This document shows positions 35,996 to 49,014 of a stretch of 64,000 nucleotides of DNA, one piece after another (positions within the stretch are counted from its first letter, which is position 1; each line of letters opens with the position of its first letter). This DNA is from Thunnus maccoyii. Its lineage: Eukaryota > Chordata > Actinopteri > Scombriformes > Scombridae. The stretch covers positions 11,079,111 to 11,143,110 of the forward strand of contig NC_056552.1 in NCBI RefSeq assembly GCF_910596095.1. Reading direction: 5' to 3'. The position numbers and the translations under genes were made by a program. The notes under the pieces are model-generated. The model saw only the letters and a list, made by a program, of their open reading frames with translations. It was not told the DNA's origin and did no database searches.

Positions 35996-38039
35996 TGAAG
36001 TTGTAAGTCTGTGTCTCTCTGTGTGCTTTAATACTTTATTAAACTTTATTTTAGCTTATTTTATTAGTTCACTCTGATCTATGCATTTTCTGTTTTGTCT
36101 TTTTAGAGCAATTTGTAACTTTATTTGAAAAATGCTAAATAAATTTATTATTTTATTCAATTTAATTTAGTTAATAAAGTTAATATTAACTTAAGAGGCA
36201 TTTGGTACTTTTCCCTCCTTTATTATGTGAGAGCTTTTACTGTTGAATATTTGACAGTTTTTTGTTTAATTCACCTTTAGCCCCTGAGTGCAGCGTTTGC
36301 ACTTTTATCTCTGTTGTCACTTTATGTCCTTGATTTAAAAAGATGCATTCACTTGCTCTCTGAAAGTCCCTCAGTCCACATTGCAGCCTAAATATTTGCT
36401 ATAGTTCTCAAACAATACTAGTCAACCTACATAAATGTCTGGGGGTTCATACATAAACTGTAATATTACACAACACAGGGAAAGATAATAGCAGAAAACA
36501 ACTCCAAGCTGCTTCATTTTAGCGTTGGTGTCACTTAAGACCCATGAGATCCCCACGGCCCACAACTGCTGCCACAATAGCTTTGGTGTAAATGTTCCTG
36601 CACGCTGAGAAGCGCCGTGAGATCTCAGTGTCTTGACCTAAATGTCACAGGGCAAACAGAACACGAAAATAATGACAAAACAGGGACCGCATTTGTTTTT
36701 GTTGTGATACAGAAAGGTGAGAAAAATATGAGAAACAAATGTAGATAAACAATGGAGCGGAAATAGCCCACATTGATCTGTGATGTGAAAACGAGGGCCA
36801 CAGGGGACGAAGCTCTGCCTGCTAGTGATAGTTCAGACCCTCGTGCTAATATGCTTGTAACTGTATAACCTGGAGCTATCCTGTATATCAACACAGTATG
36901 CATACAGTTTATCCATCTCATTTGTTCCTGAGAGCAACAGTGTGACACAGACGCTTAATTGGCCGATAATAGTTGGCTTGAAATGGTATTCTTCAGGGGA
37001 TTTTGCAAACAACATCTAATAAAGCAGGTGGAAATGGATACAACGAGTCAGTTAAATCTTGCCTGCAGTCACTCAGAGGCACACAGGGAACTTGAGCCTC
37101 AAAGATGTGGTGCATTAGTTCTGCTAAGCTAACCGTGAATGCTAATTGCAGGAAGGACAAACTGTAACCCTTGCCCTGTGGCCATGAACCCATTAAACAG
37201 CACAGAGAGTTTCATAGACATGGAGAGCGTACAAAGAGGCTGTCCTGAAAAGGCCTGCAATCTGATGGGGATAACAAGTTACTGTTTTCCAAAGGCCCAC
37301 TGGGATATGCCCCCACCTTTTTTTTTTGACAGTAAAAAAGAAAACTGCCTGTCACTCCAAAGTGGACTGCAAATCATCCATACAATGCAACAGGTTCTAT
37401 GTTTTCACATGTGATATGTTCTGTGATCCAGAGGCCATGCCCTTAGTTCACACAGGACCTGACAGGGACCGGATCAGTTGTATTAAGTACCTGTGGTTTC
37501 ACCCCTGAAGGAAATTAACAACACAGTACATATGACACCCTATGCATGGGAAAGGTGTCCCTCATCATGGGTACGAATGACAAAGTATTGTCGCTGAGTT
37601 TTATGGGGAACACTATAAACACTCAATATGAGCAAATTCGGAATAAATCAATTGATATCTAAAAAAAACACTTTTTTCTTCCCTGGGTGAGCAAAAGTCA
37701 TGGAAGAGTTCACTTTTCTGTGTATTTTCACCTTTCATCTCAACAGCTCTCGTGCCCCCTGGCCCTAAATTTTCAAACATGACCCCGATGCACTGACTGG
37801 CCCATATTCTCTATACATACATTCATCAGTTTGACAGGTGACTTGAAAGCTGATTTGAAAGCTGCACTTTTTTTTTCCACTTAAGCACCATTTTCTACAA
37901 CTTACCTTTTGAAGTGAAAGGTATATTGTGATATCTTGGTGAAAGACTTTCAAGGAAGACAAGTATAGATGAAACTTTAATGGTTTACCTTAAAGTTGAA
38001 TATATAGAATCAAGGCTTAGGCACAGCTGTGCGTTGAGA

Positions 38040-38395
38040 GAAATGCTAACGTCACCATGAAAACCATGCTCACAGTAACAATGCTAACAAGCTGATGTTT
38101 AGCAGGTATAATGTTTACCATGTTCACCATCTTTGTTTGGCATTTTAGCATGCTAACATTTGCTAATTTGTACTAAACACAAAGTGCAGCTGAGGCTGAT
38201 AAGAATGCCAGTAGCTCTGCAGCTATTTAGTGATAAACCAAAGTGTTGACAAATTGAAACTTTGTCCTGATGATGGCACTAGAGTAAAAGTCAGGGACCA
38301 AAATCATAGAGACTCATCATCTTCGCAAACATGAATGTCTACAAAATGTCATAACATAGTTATTGAGATATTTCAGTCTGGACCAAAGTTGTCGA
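38040..38395 (+). repeat. Dispersed fish repeat, copy 2
   Basis: It has AACAAGCTGATGTTTAGCAG, TTTAGCATGCTAACATTTGC and AACACAAAGTGCAGCTGAGG on the left, then AACATGAATGTCTACAAAAT and TTGAGATATTTCAGTCTGGA on the right. The second half matches the repeat at 35.7 kb. Confidence 0.6.
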
Positions 38396-41300
38396 TCAAC
38401 CAACTGACATTGCTATTTCTAGATGAAAAATAGATATTCTGTGGTTCTTTATGATCAAAATCTGTTATCCAAATTCAGCATAATACCACACATTCTTCAA
38501 GTAACATTAGTTAAAACACCAATGTCACACATTTCATTATCAAATGATTAATCTGCAGCACAAAGCCTAGAAACCAACATGGAACCTCAAGCCCAAAATC
38601 TGTGACCCTCTTGTCATGCCCAGAGATTTTTGATTTACTACAGCCCAACTCCCAGGTGAGCTTCCCCTTCACTATAGTCGACCCCATGCTGCCTGCCTGC
38701 CTGTCCTGTAAAGAGATGGATGGCCACGAGTGTGAAACCTAGCAGTGGGATACATGGCCTTGAGCTTAACCGTCTAATTAGGCTCTAATGTAACTACAAT
38801 GCTCTTGAGGAGATGTTGTCTTGCTCACCAAAGCTCTTTAAAAGCCTCCCTGGGGCAGGAGCAGCTTGGAGTGAGTTGCTGTGGCAGGCCACAGCCACGT
38901 CCAAGTAAAAGGCTCAGGTTTCTTTTCACAGCTGGGATGGACTGGCAACAGGACTCCATACAGGACAGGACCTGGATCTTCATTGTCACCCAATCTGGTG
39001 GCTGTGTTCAACTGTAGGTTTTCATCTCGTGAAAGAACAACAGGATGCTGTTTTAAATTATGTACCTGCGTACACTAATAATACGTTCATTTTAACAAAT
39101 TGTGTGTTAATGGCACTAATGCAATGCTTGACAGATCAGCAATTAAAGTATTAATAAAGGCAACTTTTGGGTTCCAGCCTGTTCTTTAATTTACCAATGG
39201 AGCCTTCGACCATTTACCTTCCTTCCAGAGCACCAGGACCAAAATATATTTTTTCACAAGTTATCCAATTTTATAAGTGCAGACTTGACAAAGAGTAACA
39301 ACAGGTTATAATAAGGAAATAGTTTAGCAGAGGTGGTAATCCTGATGCATCTCGTCTTGTGTTCAGTTTAGTTTGTAGGTGACAGACCAGGGGATGGCCT
39401 AAACAGACACGCTCATTAAATAAATGGCTTTTGGTCTATGAAGTTGGACTTCTCTTTTTTTTTCCTCAAATGTAAAGTATGTTAGTGATGTTCCATAAAA
39501 ATATATGAATTTCCTCAGAATAGCAGAGGTAAGGTATTGTTGAGTTGTGCAGGAAACCCTTTACAACCCAATATTAACGAAAGGGTCCTCTACAATAATC
39601 CATCCAGTCGGCAGTAGTAGATGTAAGTTATTATTATTGGATTTTGGTCAAGGTGATCTGCAGCTATTTTCCAGAAGTGGTTGATTGGTCCACTGGAAGG
39701 GTCTTTGTAAGGAGTTAAAAATAGCAACGTATGCTGGAAGAGGATTTGTACCAGCCACATGTGTGTTCACTGCTATAAACTGCAACCTGGCAACCCAAAA
39801 CATGTCCAGATTAATGGCTTATTACTGACCAACAAAGCTCCAACAACGGATAAAGCCAATAGTTCTAAGTTAAAAACCCTTTATAAAGTATGCCTTACTA
39901 GAAAAGTACCCAAAAATCTTAAAACACTTCCATCATGATCATTATCACAAAGAGCTGCTGAAGTGCTGTCACCAATGGATGCGTGCCCAAACATGGCTGA
40001 AAGGCCTTGTAATGAAACAATTCAGTTTTGGTGTGTAATTATGGAAAGTAAGATTAAATAATGATGTTGTATGCTTATTAAAAAATACTGAATTTCTTCA
40101 GTTATATTACGTGACATCATGAAATGACTTAAAGGAAGAAGAAACAGCATTGGTGTCACTGTGTCTTGATCTCTGGTCTGCAGTATGTGGCAATGAAACA
40201 GGAGACAGACCATAATACAGAATGCTGTCAATATTTTCCTGATGCGTCATGTGATTTCCCCATTTCTACACAGCTCACGAAGGCTGGTATCATCATCTTG
40301 ATATAATATTAGAAACCGGTCTTGAGAGATAAGGTGTCTGCTTGAAGGTCATCTGTGCCCTCTTGAGTGAACATAAGAGCCTTTTGTGGTTGGGTTAAAT
40401 GCACCTGACAGGCTGTTGCAGCACAATCACCCATTTTAATTGTCATGTAATGGTTTCATGTAGAGCCAAACTGTCTGCAACACTTCAGTGGTTGGAAACC
40501 AGAGCCTGGCCACACAACCACAGATGTGGTTAACTGGGCCTTTGCTGAAGGAACAAAAAAAAAAAAAACCCTGGAGAGCCCTGTGGAAACAGGCTTGGAG
40601 GAAGATCCTGATAGATAATGCAACAGATTTATCTGCTGCAATTTGGTGAATTACAGATCTTGATAAATCTACTGAATAAGAGAGAGCTACATTTGTAACT
40701 CAAAATTTTTTAAATCTACTGCAAACCGTTGAGGTCACAAAAATGCTAAATGCTTTAATGCACCTGCCAGATTAGCTGCTAAATTACTTTTCCCTGTAAA
40801 ACAGATATTCAATACAGACAAGAAAACCTTAACAGCTCTAATGCACACTCAAAGAACTCGATTTTCCAATTTAGCGGAAGCCAAAGATGACAGGAAACAA
40901 GGTAATTCGCTGCAGCCCAAACAACAAACCCCCGGCCATTCTCTGTCTGCTTCATGGGCAGTAATTACGTCTGAAAATGAATGCCATTTCATATTAAGCT
41001 GCAATCATAATCCAATGTCAAAGACGGACTCATTATCGACAATCATGGGAATTAGTTACATCATTTAACCAAACTGGACTAATCATTTCCAGGATACTGC
41101 AGAAGCAGATAGAGCCATTAGAAAAAAATGGAGCTCTTAAATAGAATAATTGACATCTATATCTTCTCTGCTGCTTTGGCTGAAGGGCTTCAGAAATTGC
41201 ATTAGATGCAACTGAAAATCTGAACTGGGGGGAAAAGAGACACCACTTAGACTTTTGCAGGGCACTGCTGTGCTTACTGTTCCCATTCATGTAACGCTGA

Positions 41301-43476
41301 ATACTGCATTAAAAAGGTCTGCGTTGCATCTGACTCTCACCAGTGTAACAACTTGCAGAACAGCAGCAGATAAATTCATCGATAAGGATGAAAAAAGCAC
41401 TGTACATCCAACTCAAACATCTCTGCTGTCATCCTTCATCTATAAAATTAGTTTTTCTGTATTAAACTTTCATACTTAGATTTTTTCTTTGTTGTATATA
41501 TATATATTTACAAATGAGTTAAAAAAACAAACCCACAGCACAGTAAAACCATGCAGATGGCTAGCACTCAGGTCTACAGTGTACTCCAGTCCTGACAAAC
41601 CAGGCTACTCAACTGATAATGCACCATTAAAAATAAGGGAAATCTAGAAATGAGCTTCATGATCATTTTATTTCAGTGTGAACCTTTTAGCTTTCCCGGA
41701 CTGCCAGATGCAAGCGAGTCATCCAGTTTTTAGTGGTTTTCCGCCAATTTTCACCAGTAATAAAGCAAGATCTGGTTTAGGCCGCAGACCTCTGATGTCT
41801 ATCAGCACAGGTCACCGTCTGGGGGCAAGTGGAGCCCTCGGCAAGACGAGTGGCTCATCGCTTTCCCTCAACACATCATCAAGAGAACAACCTCTTTTGC
41901 CCCAACACATTCCTAACATTTCTCAGGTTTTCTTTTGCAGGTAGTACATATGAAAATTGTTGATGTGTGAGCTGAAGTTATTCTGTAGGTCAGAATTAGA
42001 GATTTTATTATACTGCAGTTGTCAAACTCATCAGTATTAAAAGACTGAAACAAGGACAGCGACAATGTTTGGTGACTCCAAAATGATGACGCAAAGAAAG
42101 ATGTGTATAAACAGTTTTATTCATGAAAAACAAAGTTGCTTGTCCAAACATACATGAAACAATGAAATATTTAACAAGAACCAGAAGAGAGAGAGAGAGA
42201 AAATGAACAGACATTTCTTACAAGAAAGAAAACAAACTACTGAAATGGGAGAAAATGACAGGTAGCAATTTAGTAATGGTACACTGGATGCCAGCAGATA
42301 ACCCAAATGTGATTAAGGCTTCATACGCAGAGGGAACCATACAAAGGTGGATTTAGGTTGACCTGTAAACCAAAAATAGGAGAGAATCAATCAACTCAGG
42401 AGCAATCACTGAATCAATGCATGGAGGCAAGCGATATCCCATTCATGGACTACTAGCCTATTTCATACTGTTCTTCAGAAAAAAAATCTAAGCCAATTTA
42501 TCCACTGTTGTGCCAATAAAGCGGGGTCAAACTGAGGTGGAGTAAATTACTTTTGATGAAGTGAAAGACTCCAGAAAACACTGGTTTCTAGGTTTCACTA
42601 TGAATGATGGCCATTTTTTTTTTGTTGCTACTTGATGTCACTTATGCAAGTGCAAACTTGTTTTCCATATTTTGTAAACTCCCAGAAATACCCTAGCAAA
42701 TATTTATATTTTTGACACAAAGAAATCTACTAAAAAATGTTTTTTATACTTGTATCAACAACAGAGAGATGGCATTTACATCAAAGTAGCTTTTTGTGAC
42801 ATAGGTGGGAGCAATTTCATGTTGACATTACAATAACAAATAAAAAAACAACCCTTGTGTTTTCAACAAAATAACATTGGAAACGCATCAGTCAATTGCC
42901 CACAAGTCCTTCTGAGAAAGAACAGTTTGACCAACAAACTGGATTTTCTAGTGTTGTTGCACCTACATATCCAGGCCAAGATGTCCATTTCCATGTGTTG
43001 AGTCAAATATTTCTTAACACATACTGTGTACATATACTCACTTTTTGATGATGTTACAGGTTCAGAGAAAACATTTTTGCTAGTTCTGTCCTTGTTCAGT
43101 TTCCACCTGGACTCTTCACTCGACAGCAATTCATCAAATCAAAAACATATCAAAATCTCTTAATAAAAGCAAAACAATTGATATTACTTCAAATCCTCCT
43201 TCTCCCTCAGCATGGAAATAAGAGTCCAGGGAAACACAAACAGGAAGTTTTGTTCTAAAAAAGACTAACTTTCGTTGGAAGATATACACTTGATTAAACT
43301 TAACTCAGATGGTTAAATTGTCATATTTGCTTTAGTTAGACTTTTGAGTACAGTTTTGCACAGAACAAAAAGTGAATTTTGCCCCCAATCACTTATATTG
43401 GATGCACATTAGGAAAAGATGTCATAATGAGGAATGATTATAGCAAGCAAAGCCAAAGTCAAAGTACTGTACATAT

Positions 43477-44180
43477 TAGGGCTGGGCGATTAATCAAATT
43501 TTATTTTCAATTACCATTTTGGCTTCAACGATTATAAAAACAAAATCATCCAGATAAAACGATTATTGTGCCGCATTCTGTTTCACGATGATGCTCTCGT
43601 TTTGTCTTGTGTTATAAATCCAGCGCAGCCCTTTCCTTTACAGCGATGCGCTTTTGCTCCTCCCGGCCAGACAACCCGCCTCCACCAGGCTGACTGACAG
43701 CAGAAATTTACTGAACCAAAATAGTTTCATGTTGGCTCCACAGAAAGAAATTGACAGTGTTTATATTTATTGATCCATTGATTATATTTCCCTGCCGAAA
43801 CACTGTAGCGAGTGAGGGGAATCTGCCTGTAGTGAAACAGGTGAGCTCACAGACAGACTGGGAGCCTTGATCAATCAATGTAGATGCTGTTAATAAGTTC
43901 AAAACACATATACAGCAGGATATTTGTGTGATTTAAACAGCTGCCTGTGCAAATTACACTTTATGAAACTGGAAAGAAACAGACTCAGTGTAAAAAAAAA
44001 AAAAAACAAACAAACACAGGGGGTCTCCATGAGACTCAGAGTCAATGTGGATTGATACATTTAATAAAATGGAAGTGTTTCTGTTCTTTGAGTCAATGAG
44101 TAATTGTGTTAAATAATCGTGATCTCAATATTGACCAAAATAATCGTGATTATGAATTTTGCCATAATCGAGCAGCCCTA
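43477..44180. mobile_element. Intact 704-bp non-autonomous hAT-type element
   Basis: The left end TAGGGCTGGGCGATTA and right end TAATCGAGCAGCCCTA form terminal inverted repeats. They are flanked by a perfect 8-bp duplication GTACATAT (43469-43476 and 44181-44188). An 8-bp duplication with TAGGG/CCCTA ends fits the hAT superfamily. The interior has no transposase frame, and the subterminal DNA repeats AATCGTGAT motifs. It lies just downstream of the bub3 3' end. Confidence 0.85.
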
Positions 44181-44445
44181 GTACATATGGCCTTGTGAAT
44201 GTGTTTAAGACCAAATTAAAACATTTGAACCTATCTTTTAAAATTGCAGACCTAAAATTGTTTATTAAACAGTGTTTTTAATATTTTGTCCATCCTCATA
44301 CATAAAGGAGAAACAAAATAATCAAAAACATGGTTCAATATAACACAAGCCAATACAACAATACCACAAAACAACCTCAAAATTTAACACCTGACAGACT
44401 CAGTGTCAACAAAGATTTAACATTTCAAGTTTCACAAAGGCAGTA

Positions 44446-44451
44446 TTTATT
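44446..44451 (-). promoter_or_regulatory. Possible polyadenylation signal of bub3
   Basis: AATAAA on the minus strand, about 225 nt beyond the bub3 stop codon. It is plausible for a short 3' UTR; other sites cannot be excluded. Confidence 0.4.
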
Positions 44452-44674
44452 ATAAGGCCATTGTAGCGAGTGTATATTCACAATGGCATAGATGGGTGGG
44501 AAGATTTTCAAGTTCTCATCTGTCTATCTTTCAACTGTCGGATATTGAAAAGTGGGAGGACAGAGATACAGATCAGCATATGCTGCAGCTGGACGTGCTC
44601 CTTGTAAATACAGCTGCTCACAGATTCCGAGTGTAGCAAACCGTCATACTGAGGACCACAGGGCTGAGGGAGAC

Positions 44675-46498
44675 TCACTTGGGCTTGGTCTCGGCATCTG
44701 TGACTTGGCGGATGAAGATGGCGTCCTCTGGGTGGCTGATGTCTCCCTTCTCGTGCATGTAGGAGGAGGCGATGGCAAGCATGGTGCCATCGTTATTGAA
44801 AGCCAGTGAGGCGATGCTGGTTGGGTACCGATGGAACTGACAAAGGCGTTTCTTGTTGAAAGGATCCCAGATGTTCACAAAGCCGTCCGAGCCACCTGGT
44901 AGAAGGAGAGGCTCAAGGTCAAACTCAAAAGATTTAGGCTGTGTTACCGCTGAGATACAGATCTATAATAACTAGCTGTTCCATATGCAACCTTGGCAGC
45001 ACCTAAAGGTCACAGAAAAATCTATGAGCTTTATAAAAAACAAACAATTACTGATAGGGCTAGGCGATAAACGATAACAATAATTACCTGGATATAATTT
45101 TCCTTGATAGAAATATTACAAATGTTCAATATAATTAAACTGAGGGAGAGAGAGAAGCCATCACTAACTGCTAAGCTATTGCTCATTGCTAAGTGACTAG
45201 GAGATCTGGAAAGCGTGTTAACAACTGTGGGATTAGCGAGAAAGTCGTTAAAAGAATGGGAAAGCTATCAGTGCTTGAACAGCGCAAGTGTAAGTTTAAA
45301 TGTACAGCGGATAATTAGCCGCTGTAATTAAGAATATAGTAAATTAACTGGGTTGAGAACAGCAAAAATGCTACCAGTAGCAGTAGCCTGCATATGAGGC
45401 GTTTATAGAACATCAGTGAATTGCAGTGTCTACCGCTAGTCTGCATGTGAGACCTTTAGGGGACATCTGTAATTTGTAACTACAGAAAATTTCTTATCAT
45501 GATAACATTTTTTGGCCATATAACAGAAATGCCTAATTACAGAAACAAATAAAAATGTACAACAAAATAAATTCATAAATTCTTGATTTTGTAATAAACT
45601 TTTCAGAAACCTATATTTGTTAAGTACTAAGCAGCCATTCATACCTGTGGCAAAGGTGTTATGAACACTGTGAAATGAGATGGCATTGACAGGGTAAACA
45701 TGCTCGATTCCCTCTTCCTTCAGCCTGTGGCACTTGAAGGCGTACTTCTTCTTCTGAACCTCCTGGCTTGGGTCCAGGTACTCCACAGCTACACGTCCCT
45801 CAATTGAACTCAAGACGTAGCCCTGCAGCCAAGACAGAAAATATGAGGTTACAAACCAACGTCTTCACATTAACACAGGAATTTGTGTCAGTAACACAAT
45901 ACTCGATCAGGACCAAATTATATTTCAAGTTTTAACGTCTGGCTGTATCATTCATTAGAATTGTGTACATGTCGTGCATGCTCACACTGCGGATTAAACT
46001 AATAAAAGTCAACTCTAATTCAAAGAGTACCTGTTTGTTGGGGAAGGCTCTTATGCAGCGAGTCTGATACTTGAGACTGGACTCTCTTCTTTGCTGTACG
46101 TAGCCCATGTTTCTCAAATCCCACACCAGGACTCGTCTTCCAGCTGTGCCAACGATCAGTCTATCTCCAGCCACAGACAGCGTGTACACCTGTTACAAAG
46201 ACAGCAAGAATGAGACAAGAGGGAGACGCAACATTAGTAATGCCATGAACTTCACTTGATACAAACATGTCATGGAGTCATGCGTCTCTGCCATAGTTCA
46301 GTGTACAACATTTTCACGATAAATGCAACAATATATAAAGTGTCTATATTATTATTTTGTAACACAAGTATCTGATTAAATGTAGGTGCTTTTTGGAAAA
46401 CAGTGCACCTTTAATGACTACCTCATTGTGAACCAGTGCCAGTGTTCTTGAGAAATAATGTTGAACATGTTAGGTCCCATCTAAACATTGTTTCTCTC

Positions 46499-46572
<74 letters not shown>

Positions 46573-47513
46573 AATTTAATAAACCAGGAAGCTCTAAAAA
46601 TGTCATATCATGGCAATTTTAATACCATCTCGTTTAAGTTTAGAAATAAACTGGGACAAATAAAATACTGAGAAACCCTGTAGGCTATTTATGCTTTGCT
46701 GCATGAAAGTCATGTGATAAAATCTAGCATGTTTACAAAATTATTTGTGATTAAAGATGATTCTGACAAGTTATAATCATTTCTTAAATACCTTTTTTTT
46801 TCTTTACAAACAACAGTCTCTTAAGCATGGATGTGTCTATTACTCTACCTTCTCAGGCTGAGTAAAGGTGCCTGCGTTGCAAGGCGTCCTTGGATCCCAC
46901 AGCCGAACTGATCTGTCCCAGCTGCCCGTTACCATGACATTAACCTCTGGGCAGTATTCCACACAACGAATGGGGGCATCATGTGTCCCGACTATTGTAT
47001 CTGTTTAAAGGAGAGTGTAAAAAATAGCGTTTGAATAAACACATGCAGCACATTCAATTCACAGTTATGACCAAATTTGACAGGTACAAGTGAGGTTATT
47101 GTCTGAAACTTAATAGGTTTTCGGTGATGTTGGGATACAGTGTCATGACATACCTTGGTCTGTGTTCAAATCATGAGTTTTTAACTGTGCATCTAAACCT
47201 CCACTCCAAGAATGTGTTGGGTCCTGCAAGTAAAAGGTGACATTAATGCATGTATCAGACTTCTAGGGTATAACATGACAATAAGGAGCCTAGACAAATA
47301 TAAAAATCTATGACGTACATAAAAAGCACAGTCAAGAACTGGAGCTGTGTGCTGGTACTTCATCCTCATGGTGTTTCCTCCAACATCATAGAGACGGACA
47401 GTGCAGTCCCAGGAGGAAACCAGCAGGAACTGAGCTGTGCTGGGGCTGAACTTGACAGCAGAGATGCTATCCTCTGGTCCCTGGTTCAGCTTGTACTCAT
47501 TTGAGCCTGTCAT
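44675..47513 (-). CDS. bub3: Mitotic checkpoint protein BUB3
   Basis: Six coding exons on the minus strand join in frame: 47319-47513, 47154-47223, 46849-47000, 46031-46189, 45645-45822 and 44675-44895. All junctions are GT-AG and the product has 324 residues. It is a seven-bladed WD40 propeller and aligns with human BUB3 almost without gaps, including [16 protein letters not shown], the [15 protein letters not shown] block and [20 protein letters not shown]. The C terminus stops at DAETKPK, four residues before the human protein end. BUB3 binds the GLEBS motifs of BUB1 and BUBR1 and recruits them to phosphorylated KNL1 at kinetochores in the spindle checkpoint. The ATG directly follows an acceptor (CTGCAG|ATG), so the 5' UTR is spliced from a non-coding exon near 48.7 kb. 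Intron 3 holds a (CA)n tract and intron 5 a repeat fragment. It lies downstream of hmx3 on the same strand, as in human. Confidence 0.97.
45055..45200. mobile_element. Repeat fragment with TAGGGCTAGGCGATAA end in bub3 intron 5
   Basis: The left terminus resembles those of TAGGGCTGGGCGAT elements common in fish. AACGATAACAATAATTACC and ATGTTCAATATAATTA follow. No matching right terminus was found, so it may be truncated. The right boundary is arbitrary. Confidence 0.35.
46502..46572 (+). repeat. (CA)n microsatellite in bub3 intron 3
   Basis: About 70 bp of uninterrupted CA, between exons 46031-46189 and 46849-47000. Confidence 0.95.
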
Positions 47514-48683
47514 CTGCAGACAAGTAACACATCATAAAGTAAAGAATTGAGACTATATGGCCCTCCAAGGTTACTTTAATAACACCTAATTCATGCATAT
47601 TTACTGGACACAATGTATGACACTTCAATATAACAATATACATAGGTGGCTGCAACAATATAAATACCTTCCAGTATTATGCAATCCAGTTTAAGAACAA
47701 ACTAGACCTCAGAAAAAGGATTAATTAACACCATTCTGACACAGCCAAAACAAATGTATTTAGATTAAACTTCAGAAACATAGCAAATGTTACAGAGACA
47801 TTATATGGGATTCTGTTAAGATCCTACAAGTAGTGTTATTATGTTCACTTGTGATATAATTTCATCTCAGCCAGCTGAAATTGAACCACAGCTACCACAA
47901 ATTGGTTTCCATAAACTACAGGATTGTTGACTGCTAAATATGACCGATCAATACATCATTTTCCATTCACAAAATTAGGTTAAAAACAGCATATACTCAT
48001 TTGTGATTTGAAGGGTTTGCTTTTAGCTAAAGCACAGTGAATGCCATTTGCATCATGTTTTGAACAACTGGAGATTTCTCTTGGTGGTTCTGAGAAGAAA
48101 AAAGGCTTTCTTGACTTTTTATTAACTTACAAAATTTGATCATTTAATTGAACTAATTAAGGTCAGTCCTTTCTGATTTGCTACTTAATGCTGGTTAGAT
48201 AACTAAGATTTAGAGTTACTAATACAGCTGGGCTTGCTGGAAATGAACTGATATCAATCGCTGAGCACAAAGCTGCTATAAAACATGTACTGTATAAAAT
48301 TATGTCAAACGTTATCTAAAAACATTTATTGAAGAAATTGGAAGTCTGCATACTGGTGTATCTATAGCGTTCCTGCTTGTTGTTAGCCTAGCTCAGTTAC
48401 AGTGGTTGTGGATTTAGCTAACTAGCCCCACCGAGCACTTAGCTTTCTAACACTTAAACTAAATAATACGGTTTTCTGTTGCGAGAAAGTGATTTTACTT
48501 CGTAGTTTAACGATTGCATTTGATCTTTATTCCCAAAGAATATCCGATTTGTTCCGTTAACTTACATCCAGCAATTACACCAAGCCCACTTCTGCTGTCA
48601 CCGGTGTCTGCTAACGCTAGCTTGTAACGGTAAATATAACGTAAGCTACGAGCCGCTGGTGTTGGCCGTTCCACTTCACTTAC

Positions 48684-48730
48684 CGCTTCGGTTGGGATTC
48701 TTCTCTTTCAAGACTAGTTATTATGCTTTT
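48684..48730 (-). other. bub3: Probable non-coding first exon of bub3
   Basis: On the minus strand AACCGAAGCG is followed by a strong donor gtaagtg (boundary at 48684). It lies about 1.2 kb upstream of the acceptor that directly precedes the ATG. The 5' end of the exon is not determined, so the upper coordinate is approximate. Confidence 0.55.
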
Positions 48731-48846
48731 GTTTACGGTAAAACACAAAACAAAGCAACGTGGAAAATGCTAGAAAGCAAATGAGGCGCGTGAAGCTAAC
48801 TCGCTTGCAAACGCTGCCTGTCGTTGCTCCAGACCAGGAGATGCTG

Positions 48847-48891
48847 ATTGGATAAAACGAACGTTCAAATTCCCGCCTGGAATGTGATTGG
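48847..48891 (-). promoter_or_regulatory. bub3: CCAAT / CDE-CHR-like promoter elements of bub3
   Basis: Read on the minus strand, a CCAAT box (48887-48891) is followed by GGCGGGAATTTGAA (48864-48877) and a second CCAAT box (48847-48851), all 120-210 bp upstream of the probable first-exon donor. TTTGAA preceded by GGCGG resembles the tandem CDE/CHR site through which MuvB complexes time late cell-cycle genes, often with NF-Y at CCAAT boxes. The CDE-CHR spacing is 3 nt here rather than the usual 4. GGCGGGAA also reads as an E2F-like site. Confidence 0.5.
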
Positions 48892-48952
48892 CTGACTTTT
48901 ACCCTGACGTATATCTTCCGTTGGCGCAGCGCAGATCACGTGACCCAGGACA

Positions 48953-48955
<3 letters not shown>

Positions 48956-49014
<59 letters not shown>
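48956..49014 (+). repeat. (TC)n microsatellite with (AC)5 tail
   Basis: A pure TC/CT tract of about 50 bp is followed by ACACACACAC. It lies about 65 bp upstream of the distal CCAAT box of bub3, so on the bub3 strand it is a GA tract. Confidence 0.95.

Larger units (their letters stand above)
30000..43476. other. 13-kb gene-free interval between the NERD gene and bub3
   Basis: No exon was recognised. Open frames are all about 100 codons or less, without domains. The human neighbours on this side of BUB3 (for example GPR26) are not visible. The stretch contains simple repeats and copies of one dispersed repeat family at 35.7 and 38.0 kb. Repeat-free blocks such as about 34620-35240, 37060-37300 and 40880-41250 are candidates for regulatory conservation. 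Confidence 0.55.

Noticed and set aside
30000-43476. Searched for GPR26-like or other 10q26 genes downstream of bub3
   Set aside because: No seven-helix segment or exon chain was found. All frames are short and featureless.
44552-44809. Plus-strand open frame over the last bub3 exon
   Set aside because: It is antisense to bub3 coding sequence (44675-44895) and has no domain or own splice context.
46502-46572. CRISPR or other spaced-repeat array
   Set aside because: Only simple microsatellites are present. No repeat-spacer structure occurs, and the genome is vertebrate.
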